Assembly (NCBI GenBank): GCA_018436595.1
Contig: JAHDLC010000004.1
Span: forward strand, 1 to 64,000
Reading direction: 5' to 3'
Length of the DNA stretch: 64,000 bases
Origin: Synergistaceae bacterium
GTDB taxonomy: Bacteria > Synergistota > Synergistia > Synergistales > Aminobacteriaceae
A model generated the notes under the pieces. That model did not search any database, was not told the origin of the DNA, and saw only the letters and a program-made list of their open reading frames with translations. The position numbers and the translations under genes are program-made. The number at the start of each line of letters is the position of its first letter. Within the stretch, counting starts at the first letter, position 1. This document shows positions 1 to 9,594 of this stretch, piece by piece.

Positions 1-381
1 GACCGCAAGGAGAGGCCCGCCCGAAGGGAGCGAGGAGAGAAAATCCCCGAGGTCCGCCATGGAAACCTCGCTGCTTTTGCATGCGACTCCCTGGTGGTTT
101 ACCGGCCCGCAAATCTCCGAAAGAACCTCGGGTGCCAAAATCTGGACCACTACCCCGCCTTTTTCAGCCAGGGTTTTTATCTGCCTGGAAAAAGATTCGC
201 TCACGTTTTTCCCGAGGAATATTTTCTGAACCCTGTCCGGGGACTCTTTCAAGAGCTGGAGCACGACCTGCCTCCCCCAGTTGAGGTCTTCACTTCTTTT
301 CTTCTCGAATTGGGGGGCGGAGGAACCGTTTTCTTTTCCGAACCTCCTGCCTGATGGCCTTTTTCCCTCTTTTCTTTCCAT
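1..381 (-). CDS. rlmB: 23S rRNA 2'-O-methyltransferase RlmB (TrmH/SpoU family), N-terminal part only
   Basis: The gene runs off the left edge of the window; 127 codons are visible and no stop is reached. It starts at an ATG one base after the uvrA stop codon. After a basic, low-complexity leader of about 30 residues comes a typical SpoU substrate-binding domain: NWGRQVVLQLLKESP, a beta-strand KIFLG, and the family signature NHQGVA near residue 100. RlmB-type enzymes methylate the 2'-O of a guanosine in the 23S rRNA peptidyl-transferase loop. The SAM-binding knot domain lies outside the window, so RlmB is chosen over another TrmH-family member only from the N-terminal domain. It is probably co-transcribed with uvrA. 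Confidence 0.75.
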   Translation of the reverse strand, partial: MERKEGKRPSGRRFGKENGSSAPQFEKKRSEDLNWGRQVVLQLLKESPDRVQKIFLGKNVSESFSRQIKTLAEKGGVVVQILAPEVLSEICGPVNHQGVACKSSEVSMADLGDFLSSLPSGGPLLAV

Positions 382-382
382 T

Positions 383-3214
383 TTATCCACTTTTTTTCAT
401 CCTTTCACCGATTTGATCGGAATACTCTCTGAGAAACCGGGCCGTATAACCTTTGCAAGAGTGAATGAGGTCTTCCGGCGTGCCTGCGGCGACGAGACAC
501 CCTCCTCCGTTTCCTCCCTCCGGGCCGAGGTCGATAATATAATCCGCTGACATGAGGACATCCAGGTTATGTTCTATCAGGATGACCGTGTTTCCCTGGT
601 CGGCGATTTTGTTGATGATGACCAGAAGCTTTTCCACGTCCGTGTAGTAAAGGCCGGTAGTCGGTTCGTCAAGAAGGTACAGGGTGGGCCCCGAGAATTT
701 CTTGCTCAGTTCCTTGGACAGCTTCACTCTCTGGGCCTCCCCTCCGCTGAGGGTGAGTGCCGATTGGCCCAGTCGAATATATCCCAGCCCCGCCTCTGCG
801 ATGAGAGTGAGTTTGGAGGCGATTCTCGGGATGTCCCTGAAGAACTGCAGGGCCTCGTCCACGGTCAGGTCCAGAACGTCGGATATGGATTTTCCCTTGA
901 ACTTGACTTCGAGGGTTTCCCTGTTGTATCGTTTGCCCCCGCAGACTTCGCAGGGCACGTAGACATCCGGCAGAAACAGCATGGAAACCTTGGTGGATCC
1001 ACCGCCGCCGCATGCTTCGCACCGCCCTCCCCTCACGTTGAAGCTGAACCTGCCGGGAAGATATCCCCTCAGTTTTGCTTCCGGGAGTTCGGCGAAAAGT
1101 TCCCGGATGAGGGTGAACAATCCCGTGTATGTGGCGGGATTCGACCTTGGAGTTCTCCCGATGGGGCTTTGGTCGACGAGAATGATGTTTCTGAAATTTT
1201 CCCACCCGACAATGCTTGTATGGTTTCCCGCCCGTTCCCGGAAATCCCGGTCCAGGTGCCGTCTCATCCCCTTGTAAAGTACGTCATGAATAAGGCTGCT
1301 CTTCCCCGATCCTGAAACGCCTGTCACGGTGATGAAGAGCCCCGTCGGAAACTCCACATTGATGCCTTTCAGATTGTTGTGCCGGGCTCCCTTTACAGTA
1401 AGGGTTCCTTTGGGTCTCCGTCTTTCCTTCGGCCGGACGATGCCGTTGCATTCCCCCCGCAGGTAGGGGCCGGTAAGAAACGGTGATTTGAACGCCTCTT
1501 CGTACTCTCCGGCAAAAACAATATTTCCCCCTCCGTCACCTGCCCCCGGTCCCATTTCTATGATGGAGTCGGCTGCCATCATGGTTTCCCTGTCGTGTTC
1601 AACCACTACGACGGTGTTACCGAGGTCGCGGATCGATTCGAGGGTCCTGACGAGTTTCTCGGTATCCCGTGAATGAAGGCCTATGGTAGGTTCATCCAGC
1701 ACGTACAATACACCGCTCAGTTTCGATCCGATCTGGGTGGCGAGCCGGATTCTCTGGCTTTCTCCACCGCTGAGGGTATCGGCTCTCCGAATAAGAGAAA
1801 GGTATCCCACCCCCACGTCAGTGAGAAAATGAAGGCGTTTTTTCGTCTCCAGAAGAACCTGGTGTACGATATGCTCATCCCCCGAGGTAAAGGAGAGGTT
1901 TTCCAGGATGTGACACAATTCATCGATGGGCATGGAGACAAAGTCCCCGATCCCGTATTCCTGGATTTTCACATTGAGAGCTTCCGGTTTGAGTCTCAGT
2001 CCGCCGCATGTCTTGCATTCGTCATCCACCCTGTAGGTAGCGAGCTCTTCGAGGACGGCCTCAGATTCCGTTTCCTTCCACCGGGCATCAAGCCATGGCA
2101 GGAGTCCCTCATATCGTCCCATGTAGGATCTTTCTTCCCCGCCTTCCCGGAACATCAGCGGAATTCGTTCATCCGATCCCCTGAGAATAAACTCTTTAAC
2201 AGTCCCGGGGAGCTTCCCGTAGGGCCCGGAAAGATCCCATTCCTTTTTTGCGGCGAACTTTTCAAGCTTTGTCAGCATGTAGTGTTTTTTCTTCCACGGA
2301 AGAACCGCCCCCTCGGACAGGGATCTCTCAGGGTCGATTGCCAGCTCCTCCGAAAAAAACTGGTGGCTGCCTATACCGGAACAGTCCGGGCAGGCTCCGT
2401 ACGGGTTGTTGAAAGAAAAGAGCCTGGGTTCTATCTCGGGCAGAGAAATATCGCATGAGGGGCAGGTAAAATTTTCCGTGAGCAGCTTTTCTTCCCCTTT
2501 TTCAGGGACCGCCACAACGTAGCCTCCGCTGAGGGAAAGGGCGTTTTCCACGGCCTCGGCGATTCTGCTCCGCCGGTCTTCCTGGATACGAAGCCTGTCC
2601 ACTATGACCTCGATGGTATGGCGTTTGTTCTTGTCGAGGGATATCTCCTCTTCCAGCCACAGAACGGCGCCGTCGACCCTGACTCGAAGAAATCCCTTGT
2701 CCCGGGTCTGGGAAAGCAGGTTTCTGTATTCTCCCTTTTTTTCCCTCACCAGGGGAGCGAGAATCTCAACCCTCTCCTCAGGAAAACTGCGAAAGAGGAT
2801 GTCCACTATTTCATCGAGGGAATAGCGCACCACTTCCTTTCCGCAGGAGGGGCAATGAGGCTTTCCCACCCGAGCGAAAATCAGCCGGAGATAGTCGTAA
2901 ATTTCCGTGACGGTCCCGACGATGGAGCGGGGATTGTGGGATACGCCCTTCTGTTCGATGGAAATGGCCGGAGAGAGTCCCGAAATGTCGTCCACGTCCG
3001 GTTTGTTCTGGACGCCAAGAAACTGTCTCGCATAGACGGAAAGAGATTCAACATACCTTCGCTGCCCCTCCGCGTAGAGAGTATCGAAGGCGAGGGACGA
3101 TTTGCCTGATCCCGAAGGGCCGGTGATGACCACAAGCTTGTTTTTCGGGATGTCAACGTCGATGTTTTTTAGGTTGTGTTCCCTTGCTCCTTTTATTTGA
3201 ATCCATTGCAACAC
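383..3214 (-). CDS. uvrA: Excinuclease ABC subunit A (UvrA)
   Basis: UvrA is the damage-sensing ATPase of nucleotide excision repair; it loads UvrB on lesions. Both ABC cassettes are present: Walker [10 protein letters not shown] near residue 31 and GVSGSGKSS in the second half, each with an LSGGE signature ([23 protein letters not shown]). The C-terminal zinc module has two CxxC pairs (CEACGGGG and CEVCGG), and a further CPSC/CPDC pair lies upstream. The open frame extends to 3280, but I prefer the GTG at 3214: it follows a GGAAGGGAAGG-type ribosome site and begins [18 protein letters not shown], the usual UvrA N terminus. That gives 943 residues, the normal length. It overlaps the end of uvrB by 62 bases, so the two are translationally linked. 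Confidence 0.96.
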   Translation of the reverse strand: MLQWIQIKGAREHNLKNIDVDIPKNKLVVITGPSGSGKSSLAFDTLYAEGQRRYVESLSVYARQFLGVQNKPDVDDISGLSPAISIEQKGVSHNPRSIVGTVTEIYDYLRLIFARVGKPHCPSCGKEVVRYSLDEIVDILFRSFPEERVEILAPLVREKKGEYRNLLSQTRDKGFLRVRVDGAVLWLEEEISLDKNKRHTIEVIVDRLRIQEDRRSRIAEAVENALSLSGGYVVAVPEKGEEKLLTENFTCPSCDISLPEIEPRLFSFNNPYGACPDCSGIGSHQFFSEELAIDPERSLSEGAVLPWKKKHYMLTKLEKFAAKKEWDLSGPYGKLPGTVKEFILRGSDERIPLMFREGGEERSYMGRYEGLLPWLDARWKETESEAVLEELATYRVDDECKTCGGLRLKPEALNVKIQEYGIGDFVSMPIDELCHILENLSFTSGDEHIVHQVLLETKKRLHFLTDVGVGYLSLIRRADTLSGGESQRIRLATQIGSKLSGVLYVLDEPTIGLHSRDTEKLVRTLESIRDLGNTVVVVEHDRETMMAADSIIEMGPGAGDGGGNIVFAGEYEEAFKSPFLTGPYLRGECNGIVRPKERRRPKGTLTVKGARHNNLKGINVEFPTGLFITVTGVSGSGKSSLIHDVLYKGMRRHLDRDFRERAGNHTSIVGWENFRNIILVDQSPIGRTPRSNPATYTGLFTLIRELFAELPEAKLRGYLPGRFSFNVRGGRCEACGGGGSTKVSMLFLPDVYVPCEVCGGKRYNRETLEVKFKGKSISDVLDLTVDEALQFFRDIPRIASKLTLIAEAGLGYIRLGQSALTLSGGEAQRVKLSKELSKKFSGPTLYLLDEPTTGLYYTDVEKLLVIINKIADQGNTVILIEHNLDVLMSADYIIDLGPEGGNGGGCLVAAGTPEDLIHSCKGYTARFLREYSDQIGERMKKSG

Positions 3215-5192
3215 GGTTCCATTCCTTCCCTTCCAGAGAAGCAAGCGCGTCCCTGAGTCGGGCCGCCTTCTCAAAATCAAGCCGTTCCACGGCCTGCCAC
3301 ATCATCTTTTCAAGTTCTGCCGGGGCAATCCCATCCAGGGTATCCTTTTCCCTTTTCCGGAGATAACCGGAACCCGCGTCTGCCATGAGTTCTTCGGGCA
3401 GGAGAGAAATGACGTCCTTCCTTATTGATGCCGGCGTTATTCCGTGGTCTTCATTGTACTTCATCTGCAGAGCCCGTCTCCTGGCGGTCTCGGCAGTGGC
3501 GTTGCGGATGCTGTCCGTTATTACGTCAGCGTAGAGTATAACCTTCCCCGCCGTATTCCTTGCCGCTCTGCCCATCATCTGGATAAGAGACCGTTCTGAC
3601 CGGAGGAATCCCTCCCTGTCGGCGTCAAGAATAGCCACAAGAGAAACCTCCGGGAGATCCATTCCCTCCCGGAGAAGGTTGATTCCCACAAGGACCGAAA
3701 TGTCGCCGTTCCGGAGGTCCCGGATGAGTTCGGCCCTTTCGAAGGTATTGAGCTCAGAATGAATGTATTTCACCTTGAACTGAAGATCAGCCAGATACTC
3801 CGCAAGGTCTTCAGACGATTTTTTCGTCAGGGTGGTGATCAGAGCCCTCTCACCCCTGGAAGTGATCTCCCTGAGCCGTCCTATGAGATCGTCCACCTGT
3901 CCGCTCGCGGGAAGGACCTCCACTTCCGGATCAAGGACACCGGTAGGACGGATGAGCTGCTCCACCACTTTCCCCGAAACACGGAACTCGTAATCACCCG
4001 GAGTTGCGGTAACGAAAATTGCCTGCTTCATGTATTTTTCGAATTCGGCCCATTCCAGGGGTCTGTTGTCAAGACAGGAAGGAAGGCGAAAGCCGTTTTC
4101 CACCAGGGTCAGCTTCCGGGCTCGGTCTCCGTTGAACATGCCCCGAACCTGGGGGAGGGTAATGTGGGATTCATCCACCACGAGGAGAAAGTCCCCGGGA
4201 AAGAAATCGAGCAGTGTTCCGGGAGGTTCTCCCGGATTTCTCCCGTCGAGGTATCTCGAGTAGTTTTCAATTCCTGAGCAGTAGCCTGTCTCGAGAAGCA
4301 TTTCAAGGTCGTACTGGGTCCTCATCCGGATTCTCTGGGCTTCGAGAAACTTCCCCCCCTTTTCGAATGCTGCGGCCTGCTCCTCCATTTCAGCCCGAAT
4401 AGGTTCGATGGACCGGTCAATGGCATTCCTGTCGGTAACGTAATGCTGGGCCGGGAAGATTGAAGCATGGAGGAGGTTCTCCTTCACCTTTCCGGAAACC
4501 GGGTCGAACTCTTCAATTTTTTCTATTTCGTCGTCGAAAAAACAGATCCGGAGAGCCGTTTCTCCGTAGGCGGGGAATATTTCGATTATGTCTCCCCTCG
4601 CGCGGAAACTGCCCTGTTCAACCACCAAATCGTTTCTTTCGTAGTAGTTTTCCAGCAGCTTTTCCATGAACGCCCTCCGTTCCCACAGGTCACCCACGGA
4701 GAAGGGGAAAATGACTTTTTCATATGTTTCTTTACGTCCGAGTCCGTAAATACAGGAAACGCTTGCAACGACAATGACGTCCCGCCGTTCTATCAGCGCC
4801 TTGGTTGCCGCGAGGCGGAGCCGTTCGATCCTGTCATTGACTGAAGCGTCTTTTTCAATATAGGTATCCGTTGCGGGAACATAGGCCTCTGGCTGGTAAT
4901 AATCGTAGTAGCTGACAAAATAATGCACGGCGTTCTGGGGGAAAAACCCTTTGAATTCACTGTAAAGCTGTGCGGCGAGAGTTTTATTGTGGGCGAGGAC
5001 GAGAACGGGCCTGCCTGCTTCGGCGATGACATTGGCCACCGTGAAGGTTTTTCCGCTTCCCGTTACTCCGAGGAGGGTCTGGTAGCGGTGCCTTTCGGAT
5101 ACACCGGCGGACAAACGGCGGATTGCTTCGGGCTGATCACCTGAAGGCGCCCATTCAGAAATCAGGTTGAATTTTTTTTCTTCCGTGTTCAT
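3153..5192 (-). CDS. uvrB: Excinuclease ABC subunit B (UvrB)
   Basis: This is the helicase-like damage verifier that receives DNA from UvrA and recruits UvrC. The 679-residue protein has Walker A GVTGSGKT near residue 45, the DNA-clamping beta-hairpin region [12 protein letters not shown], helicase motifs V and VI ([20 protein letters not shown]), and a C-terminal UVR motif ([19 protein letters not shown]) for UvrC contact. The ATG at 5192 follows AGGAGG with a rather long spacing of about 12 bases. An ftsH terminator sits between ftsH and uvrB. I see no obvious promoter in the short gap, so uvrB may depend on read-through or on a promoter I cannot recognise. Confidence 0.97.
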   Translation of the reverse strand: MNTEEKKFNLISEWAPSGDQPEAIRRLSAGVSERHRYQTLLGVTGSGKTFTVANVIAEAGRPVLVLAHNKTLAAQLYSEFKGFFPQNAVHYFVSYYDYYQPEAYVPATDTYIEKDASVNDRIERLRLAATKALIERRDVIVVASVSCIYGLGRKETYEKVIFPFSVGDLWERRAFMEKLLENYYERNDLVVEQGSFRARGDIIEIFPAYGETALRICFFDDEIEKIEEFDPVSGKVKENLLHASIFPAQHYVTDRNAIDRSIEPIRAEMEEQAAAFEKGGKFLEAQRIRMRTQYDLEMLLETGYCSGIENYSRYLDGRNPGEPPGTLLDFFPGDFLLVVDESHITLPQVRGMFNGDRARKLTLVENGFRLPSCLDNRPLEWAEFEKYMKQAIFVTATPGDYEFRVSGKVVEQLIRPTGVLDPEVEVLPASGQVDDLIGRLREITSRGERALITTLTKKSSEDLAEYLADLQFKVKYIHSELNTFERAELIRDLRNGDISVLVGINLLREGMDLPEVSLVAILDADREGFLRSERSLIQMMGRAARNTAGKVILYADVITDSIRNATAETARRRALQMKYNEDHGITPASIRKDVISLLPEELMADAGSGYLRKREKDTLDGIAPAELEKMMWQAVERLDFEKAARLRDALASLEGKEWNRVAMDSNKRSKGTQPKKHRR

Positions 5193-5221
5193 AAGAATGA
5201 GACACCTCCTTCCCGCTGCCC

Positions 5222-5258
5222 GGAAAAGAAAAAGGGAACCGGGAAAGTTCCCGGCTCC
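5222..5258 (-). terminator. Rho-independent terminator after ftsH
   Basis: Read on the minus strand, a 10-bp stem GGAGCCGGGA / TCCCGGTTCC (one G-T pair) with loop ACTT is followed by CTTTTTCTTTTCC. It lies 26 bases beyond the ftsH stop and before the uvrB start. Confidence 0.85.
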
Positions 5259-5283
5259 TCTCTTTCCACTCTTTCTGCCGAAA

Positions 5284-7200
5284 CTAATCTGCTGGAGCTT
5301 CTCCCAGGACGTTCGGAGTTCGGCTGTCTTCGGAAAGCACTCCGGAAGACTCCCTTTCCGGTTTTTCTTTTTCGGCGGGAGTGTCTTTTTTCTCCTCTTT
5401 CTCTTCCATGCCGAGCAAAAGAGTAAGCTCCTTTCCCTCGATGACTTCCTTTTCCAGGAGAACCTGGGCGACCTTCGCCATCTCGTCGGCGTTTTCAGCC
5501 AGCAGGTGATGGACTCTGCCGTAGCAGGAATCGATAATCTTCTTCACTTCCTGGTCAATGGCGTATGCCACCTCATCGCTGTAGTTCCGGTCCTCTCCGA
5601 TGTCCCTCCCGAGGAATACTTCCTGGTGCTTGTGGCCTAGCTTGACGAGCCCCAGCTTGTCGCTCATGCCGAATTCGGTGACCATCTGCCTGGCAATCTG
5701 GGTGGCCCGTTCCAGGTCGTTGCTCGCGCCTGTGGTGACATCACCGAAATGAAGCTCTTCGGCCACTCTTCCGCCGAGAAGAACGCAGATCTTGTCAAGA
5801 AGATCTGAACGGGACATGAGAAAGCGATCCTCCTCCGGCAGCTGAAGGGTGTAGCCGAGAGCCATGTGTCCTCTCGGGATGATGGAAATCTTGTGCACCG
5901 GGTCACAGGAAGGTATCAGCTTCGCCACAAGAGCGTGGCCGGTTTCATGGAACGCGATGATCTTCTTTTCCTTTTCGCTCACGAGGCGGCTTTTCCGTTC
6001 GGGACCGGCGATGACCCTGTCGATTCCCTCCTCGAAATTTCTCATGGAAATTTCCTTTTCCCCGTTTCGCGCTGAGAGGAGGGCTGCTTCGTTCACGAGG
6101 TTCGCCAGGTCGGCGCCCACAAAACCCGGGGTCCGGCGGGCAAGAACTTCAAGGTCAACATCCAAAGCGAGCTTCTTTTCCCGGACATGAACCTGCAGTA
6201 TTGCCTCCCGGCCTTTCACGTCAGGCCTGTCAACGACTATGTGCCTGTCGAATCTGCCAGGACGGAGCAGTGCGGGATCCAGGATATCCGGCCTGTTCGT
6301 GGCCGCGATCAGAATTATGCCCGTGGATTCATCGAATCCGTCGAGTTCCACGAGAAGCTGGTTCAGCGTCTGTTCCCGTTCGTCGTGTCCTCCTCCGAGA
6401 CCGGCTCCGCGCTGTCTTCCGACGGCGTCCATCTCGTCGATGAAAATAATGCACGGCTGATATTTCCGGGCCTGCTCAAACAGGTCCCGAACTCTTGCCG
6501 CGCCCACGCCGACGAACATCTCGACGAAGTCAGAACCGCTGACGCTGAAAAAAGGAACATCAGCCTCTCCTGCCGCAGCCCGTGCAAGGAGTGTTTTTCC
6601 GGTTCCCGGAGGTCCGAGGAGAAGAATCCCCCTCGGTACCTTTGCGCCGAGGGCAGTGAACCTGCTGGGATCTTTCAAATAGTACACTACTTCCGAGAGT
6701 TCTTCCTTGGACTCTTCGCAGCCGGCCACGTCGTTGAAGGTCACCTTCGGGCGGTTGTCGAGGAAGAGCTTGGCCTTGCTTTTCGCGAAGTTCATCACCT
6801 TGCCCCCGCCGCCCTGCATGTTGTAAAGGAAGAATATCCAGACACCTATAAGCAGCAGGGTCGGAAACAAGGAAGAAAGCATGTTGGCCCACCAGGGAGT
6901 TTTCTGCGGAGGCTCAACCTCCACATTCACTCCTTTCTGGGCGACCTCCTTGGCCAGGTCACCGACTCCGACCACGTAAGTAACGAATTCTCTCCCGTCG
7001 GTGAACTTGCCCTTGATGGAATTTTCCCTGACGGTGACAGTATTGATTCTCCCCGAGGAAACTTCCGAAAGGAATGTGCTGTACCCGATCTCCTGTATTT
7101 GCTGGGGACCCTGTGTGGGAGAAAGAAAAATGTTCACGAGGCTCACAACGAGCACAATGAGAATAAGATACAACCCGAGATTTTTTACCAATCGGCCCAA
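5284..7200 (-). CDS. ftsH: ATP-dependent zinc metalloprotease FtsH
   Basis: FtsH is a membrane-anchored AAA+ protease that degrades misfolded membrane proteins and unstable regulators. The 638-residue protein has two membrane segments (residues about 7-27, and about 100-120 around [12 protein letters not shown]) bracketing an extracytoplasmic domain. These are followed by Walker A GPPGTGKT, Walker [12 protein letters not shown], the SRH region ([20 protein letters not shown]) and the zinc motif HETGH, where HEAGH is the usual form. The start is a TTG at 7200, preceded by AGGAGGCGG. The tilS-hpt-ftsH order is the one known from Bacillus. A terminator closes the unit. Confidence 0.97.
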   Translation of the reverse strand: MGRLVKNLGLYLILIVLVVSLVNIFLSPTQGPQQIQEIGYSTFLSEVSSGRINTVTVRENSIKGKFTDGREFVTYVVGVGDLAKEVAQKGVNVEVEPPQKTPWWANMLSSLFPTLLLIGVWIFFLYNMQGGGGKVMNFAKSKAKLFLDNRPKVTFNDVAGCEESKEELSEVVYYLKDPSRFTALGAKVPRGILLLGPPGTGKTLLARAAAGEADVPFFSVSGSDFVEMFVGVGAARVRDLFEQARKYQPCIIFIDEMDAVGRQRGAGLGGGHDEREQTLNQLLVELDGFDESTGIILIAATNRPDILDPALLRPGRFDRHIVVDRPDVKGREAILQVHVREKKLALDVDLEVLARRTPGFVGADLANLVNEAALLSARNGEKEISMRNFEEGIDRVIAGPERKSRLVSEKEKKIIAFHETGHALVAKLIPSCDPVHKISIIPRGHMALGYTLQLPEEDRFLMSRSDLLDKICVLLGGRVAEELHFGDVTTGASNDLERATQIARQMVTEFGMSDKLGLVKLGHKHQEVFLGRDIGEDRNYSDEVAYAIDQEVKKIIDSCYGRVHHLLAENADEMAKVAQVLLEKEVIEGKELTLLLGMEEKEEKKDTPAEKEKPERESSGVLSEDSRTPNVLGEAPAD

Positions 7201-7229
7201 ATTATCGCCGCCTCCTGACTAGGTTTGAA

Positions 7230-7784
7230 TTATAATGCCGCTCTCGATTCTCCTGAAACATCAACAATATGAACGGAGGGGAGATTCCTCCATTTGCCCG
7301 CATAATCAAGGCCGTAGCCTACAACAAATCTGTCGGGAATGGAAAACCCCTTGTAGGCAACATCCACATGAATTTTCCGCCGTTCCTCCTTGTCGAGAAG
7401 GGCGCATACCCTTACGCTTCCCGGCTGCCTCTCATGCATCAGCTTGACAAGATATGACAGAGTCAGCCCCGTGTCAACTATGTCCTCGACGATAAGGACA
7501 TTTTTGTCTTTGATGCTGCTGTCGAGATCTTTCACGATCCTGACTATCCCGCTGGTTTTCGTTGAATCGCCATAGGAGGATACCGCCATAAAATCAAGAG
7601 AAATGTTCACTGACGGCGGGATGTTCCGGACCAGGTCGGCCATGAACACGACCGCACCTTTCAGAATGCCGACAACAACGAGCTCCTGCCCTTCGTAGTC
7701 TGCAGCGATCCGTGCTCCCAGTTCGGCAACTCGTTTTTCAATTTCCTCTTTCGGTATCAGGACATCCGAAACCTTATACTCCAT
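7230..7784 (-). CDS. hpt: Hypoxanthine phosphoribosyltransferase
   Basis: This enzyme salvages hypoxanthine (and usually guanine) to IMP/GMP using PRPP. The 184-residue protein has the PRPP-binding loop VLIVEDIVDTGLT with its acidic pair, the PPi loop region VGILKGAVVFMADL, and the C-terminal purine-contact segment FVVGYGLDYAGKWRNLP, all typical of bacterial HPRT. Its start overlaps the end of tilS by 11 bases and ftsH follows after 29 bases, so the three are probably one operon. In Bacillus, HprT also partners TilS and FtsH in this same cluster. Confidence 0.95.
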   Translation of the reverse strand: MEYKVSDVLIPKEEIEKRVAELGARIAADYEGQELVVVGILKGAVVFMADLVRNIPPSVNISLDFMAVSSYGDSTKTSGIVRIVKDLDSSIKDKNVLIVEDIVDTGLTLSYLVKLMHERQPGSVRVCALLDKEERRKIHVDVAYKGFSIPDRFVVGYGLDYAGKWRNLPSVHIVDVSGESRAAL

Positions 7785-9174
7785 AGTCTTTCCCCTTTTC
7801 AGCAGTTAAGTGGTAAACCTCGGCCTGAATGACTGCGACCTGATCTCCGGTTTCATTTAATATTCCGGAGGTCCGTCTCCCCCAAAACGGAATCCAATCG
7901 AAGGAACCGGAGCGGAGTACAGGAATAATTCGCCTTGCCCAACGGGGAGCCCAAGCGTCTTTGTACTGCTGCAATTCCGAAAGGGAGGAGACGTGAATTA
8001 CACCGGACCAGGGAAGGACCGCCCGCATCCATCCGGCGCATACCTTCTCCGAGGTCTCTCTCTTCCATGTAAACTGCCAGCCGTTCCATTCGAAATTACC
8101 TTGGTTGCCTTCAAGATGGACATTCAATCCCGAGGGATCTGGTTGATTAAGTATAACAGGGTCGACCCAGGTAACATAGGGGAAACTGCAGAAAACATAC
8201 ATGCTGCTCTGCCATTGGAAGCACCAGGGACCGTCTGTCCTGAGAAGTCCGACGAGAGTTTCCGTCCTTTCCCTGGAGAGGGCTTTCAGGCCGAGAATCC
8301 GGCCTGCTCCTCGAAGAAAAACGGCCGCCGTTTCCCCGTCAAGCTTTCTAAGGAACGAGACCGGGCAGGCATAAGAACAAAAGGGCAGCGATACCGAGGC
8401 GAGACGGAGGAGGGACTTCTGCAGCTTTTCCTCCCGGCCGCGGAAGAATGCGAGATCGCCCGCCGTACCGAGAATGTGTTTCCTGGCGGAACTGTTGACT
8501 TCTCTTTCAATAAACGGAATGAGAACGGTCCTGATTTTGTTTCTCAGGTAGGCCGTGTCCTCGTTGGTGGAATCCTCCCGCCAGGGAAGGCCATACCAGC
8601 GGAGAAGCTGACGGAGGTAATCCCTGGAATATTGCAGGAGAGGACGGAAAATGAGGCCCCGTTTCTCAGGGATGCCCGTAAGTCCCCGAACGCCTGTTCC
8701 ACGAAACAGGTTGTGCAGAAAGGTTTCCGCTGAGTCGTCTTTCGTGTGAGCGACCCCAATGCCCCATGCGCCGAGAGCCTTTCCGGTTTCTTCCAGGAAA
8801 CGGTATCTTATTCTTCGCGCGCCGTCTTCGAGGGATTCTCCTTTTTGGAGAAGGGACGGAACAGGAAGAGATTCACTGATGTACCTGACCCCGAAGCGGG
8901 ATGCCATTGAAGCCACGAACCGGGAGTCTTCCTTCCCTTCTTCTCCGCGAATCCCGTGGTCAAGATGAGCGACCACCAGGTTTGTATTCCGGAACCTGGA
9001 GAAAAGCCAGAGCATGGCCATGGAATCGCTTCCGCCCGAAACGGCCAGAAGGATTGGGGATTCCGTATGCAGCCAGCCCTGTTCGATACCGGTTTGGGTG
9101 AATTCTTTTTTCAGGCGGGCAAGAGAATAATCGAATGGGATGTCGGGACGGGGAGATTTCTCCATCGTATCCAT
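7774..9174 (-). CDS. tilS: tRNA(Ile)-lysidine synthetase TilS
   Basis: TilS converts C34 of tRNA-Ile(CAU) to lysidine, which changes both its codon and its amino-acid identity; the enzyme is essential. The PP-loop motif AVSGGSDSMAM near residue 45 is the ATP pyrophosphatase signature. It is followed by HLDHGIRGEE and the conserved region GVAHTKDDSAETFLHNLFRG. The protein has 466 residues from the ATG at 9174, which lies 5 bases after GGGAGG. The open frame also begins with a GTG at 9180, but that overlaps the ribosome site; the ATG at 9165 is a further alternative. The C-terminal domain is present but poorly conserved, as is usual. The tRNA gene just upstream is elongator Met, not the TilS substrate. 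Confidence 0.93.
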   Translation of the reverse strand: MDTMEKSPRPDIPFDYSLARLKKEFTQTGIEQGWLHTESPILLAVSGGSDSMAMLWLFSRFRNTNLVVAHLDHGIRGEEGKEDSRFVASMASRFGVRYISESLPVPSLLQKGESLEDGARRIRYRFLEETGKALGAWGIGVAHTKDDSAETFLHNLFRGTGVRGLTGIPEKRGLIFRPLLQYSRDYLRQLLRWYGLPWREDSTNEDTAYLRNKIRTVLIPFIEREVNSSARKHILGTAGDLAFFRGREEKLQKSLLRLASVSLPFCSYACPVSFLRKLDGETAAVFLRGAGRILGLKALSRERTETLVGLLRTDGPWCFQWQSSMYVFCSFPYVTWVDPVILNQPDPSGLNVHLEGNQGNFEWNGWQFTWKRETSEKVCAGWMRAVLPWSGVIHVSSLSELQQYKDAWAPRWARRIIPVLRSGSFDWIPFWGRRTSGILNETGDQVAVIQAEVYHLTAEKGKDYGV

Positions 9175-9185
9175 GATCACCTCCC

Positions 9186-9218
9186 GAAAAGAAAAAGGCG
9201 GAGAACAATCTCCGCCTT
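9186..9218 (-). terminator. Rho-independent terminator of the tRNA operon
   Basis: On the minus strand a 10-bp stem AAGGCGGAGA / TCTCCGCCTT with loop TTGT (as read on that strand) is followed by TTTCTTTTC. It sits 16 bases after the last tRNA and partly overlaps the tilS upstream region, so tilS transcription probably needs read-through or starts within the gap. Confidence 0.85.
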
Positions 9219-9233
9219 CATGGTATTCTCAAT

Positions 9234-9310
9234 TGGTGGCGGTGACTGGAATCGAACCAGTGACACTGCGGGTATGAACCGCATGCTCTAGCCATCTGAG
9301 CTACACCGCC
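9234..9310 (-). tRNA. tRNA-Met (CAU), elongator type
   Basis: The 77-nt gene includes an encoded CCA. The acceptor stem GGCGGTG / CACCGCC, anticodon stem TGCGG / CCGCA with loop TTCATAC, and TTCGATT T-loop all fold normally. G1:C72 pairing excludes initiator identity. The sequence GGCGGTGTAGCTCAG plus GGTTCATACCC closely matches my recollection of Bacillus elongator tRNA-Met, so I favour Met over tRNA-Ile2, although both have a CAU anticodon. Confidence 0.9.
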
Positions 9311-9318
9311 GAAAAAAA

Positions 9319-9395
<77 letters not shown>

Positions 9396-9408
9396 ATATT
9401 GTCTTTCC

Positions 9409-9495
9409 TGGTGCCGGACGCGGGACTCGAACCCGCACGGACCTTCGTCCACAGGATTTTAAGTCCCGTGCGTCTACCCATTCCGCCAGCCCGGC
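9409..9495 (-). tRNA. tRNA-Leu (UAA)
   Basis: The 87-nt gene includes an encoded CCA and has a long class II variable arm (GTGGACGAAGGTCCGTG region), acceptor stem GCCGGGC / GTCCGGC, and anticodon TAA within CTTAAAA. It is the first gene of the three-tRNA operon, 12 bases downstream of the promoter -10 box. Confidence 0.95.
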
Positions 9496-9507
9496 CAGCA
9501 CTAGGGC

Positions 9508-9537
9508 ATTATAGAGCACCCCCCCTTGTTTCGTCAA
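9508..9537 (-). promoter_or_regulatory. Sigma-70 type promoter of the tRNA operon
   Basis: On the minus strand, TTGACG (9532-9537) and a perfect TATAAT (9508-9513) are separated by 18 bases that include a run of seven G. The tRNA-Leu 5' end follows 12 bases after the -10 box. This is the strongest -10 in the window and is consistent with high tRNA expression. Confidence 0.85.
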
Positions 9538-9594
9538 GCAGATATGGAGGTGTTTTTTCGACCGAAGGTTCTTTTCTCCATAAGAACGGGAATT

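Noticed and set aside
9234-9310. tRNA-Ile2 (CAU, lysidine) next to tilS
   Set aside because: The acceptor and anticodon arms match elongator tRNA-Met much better than tRNA-Ile2.
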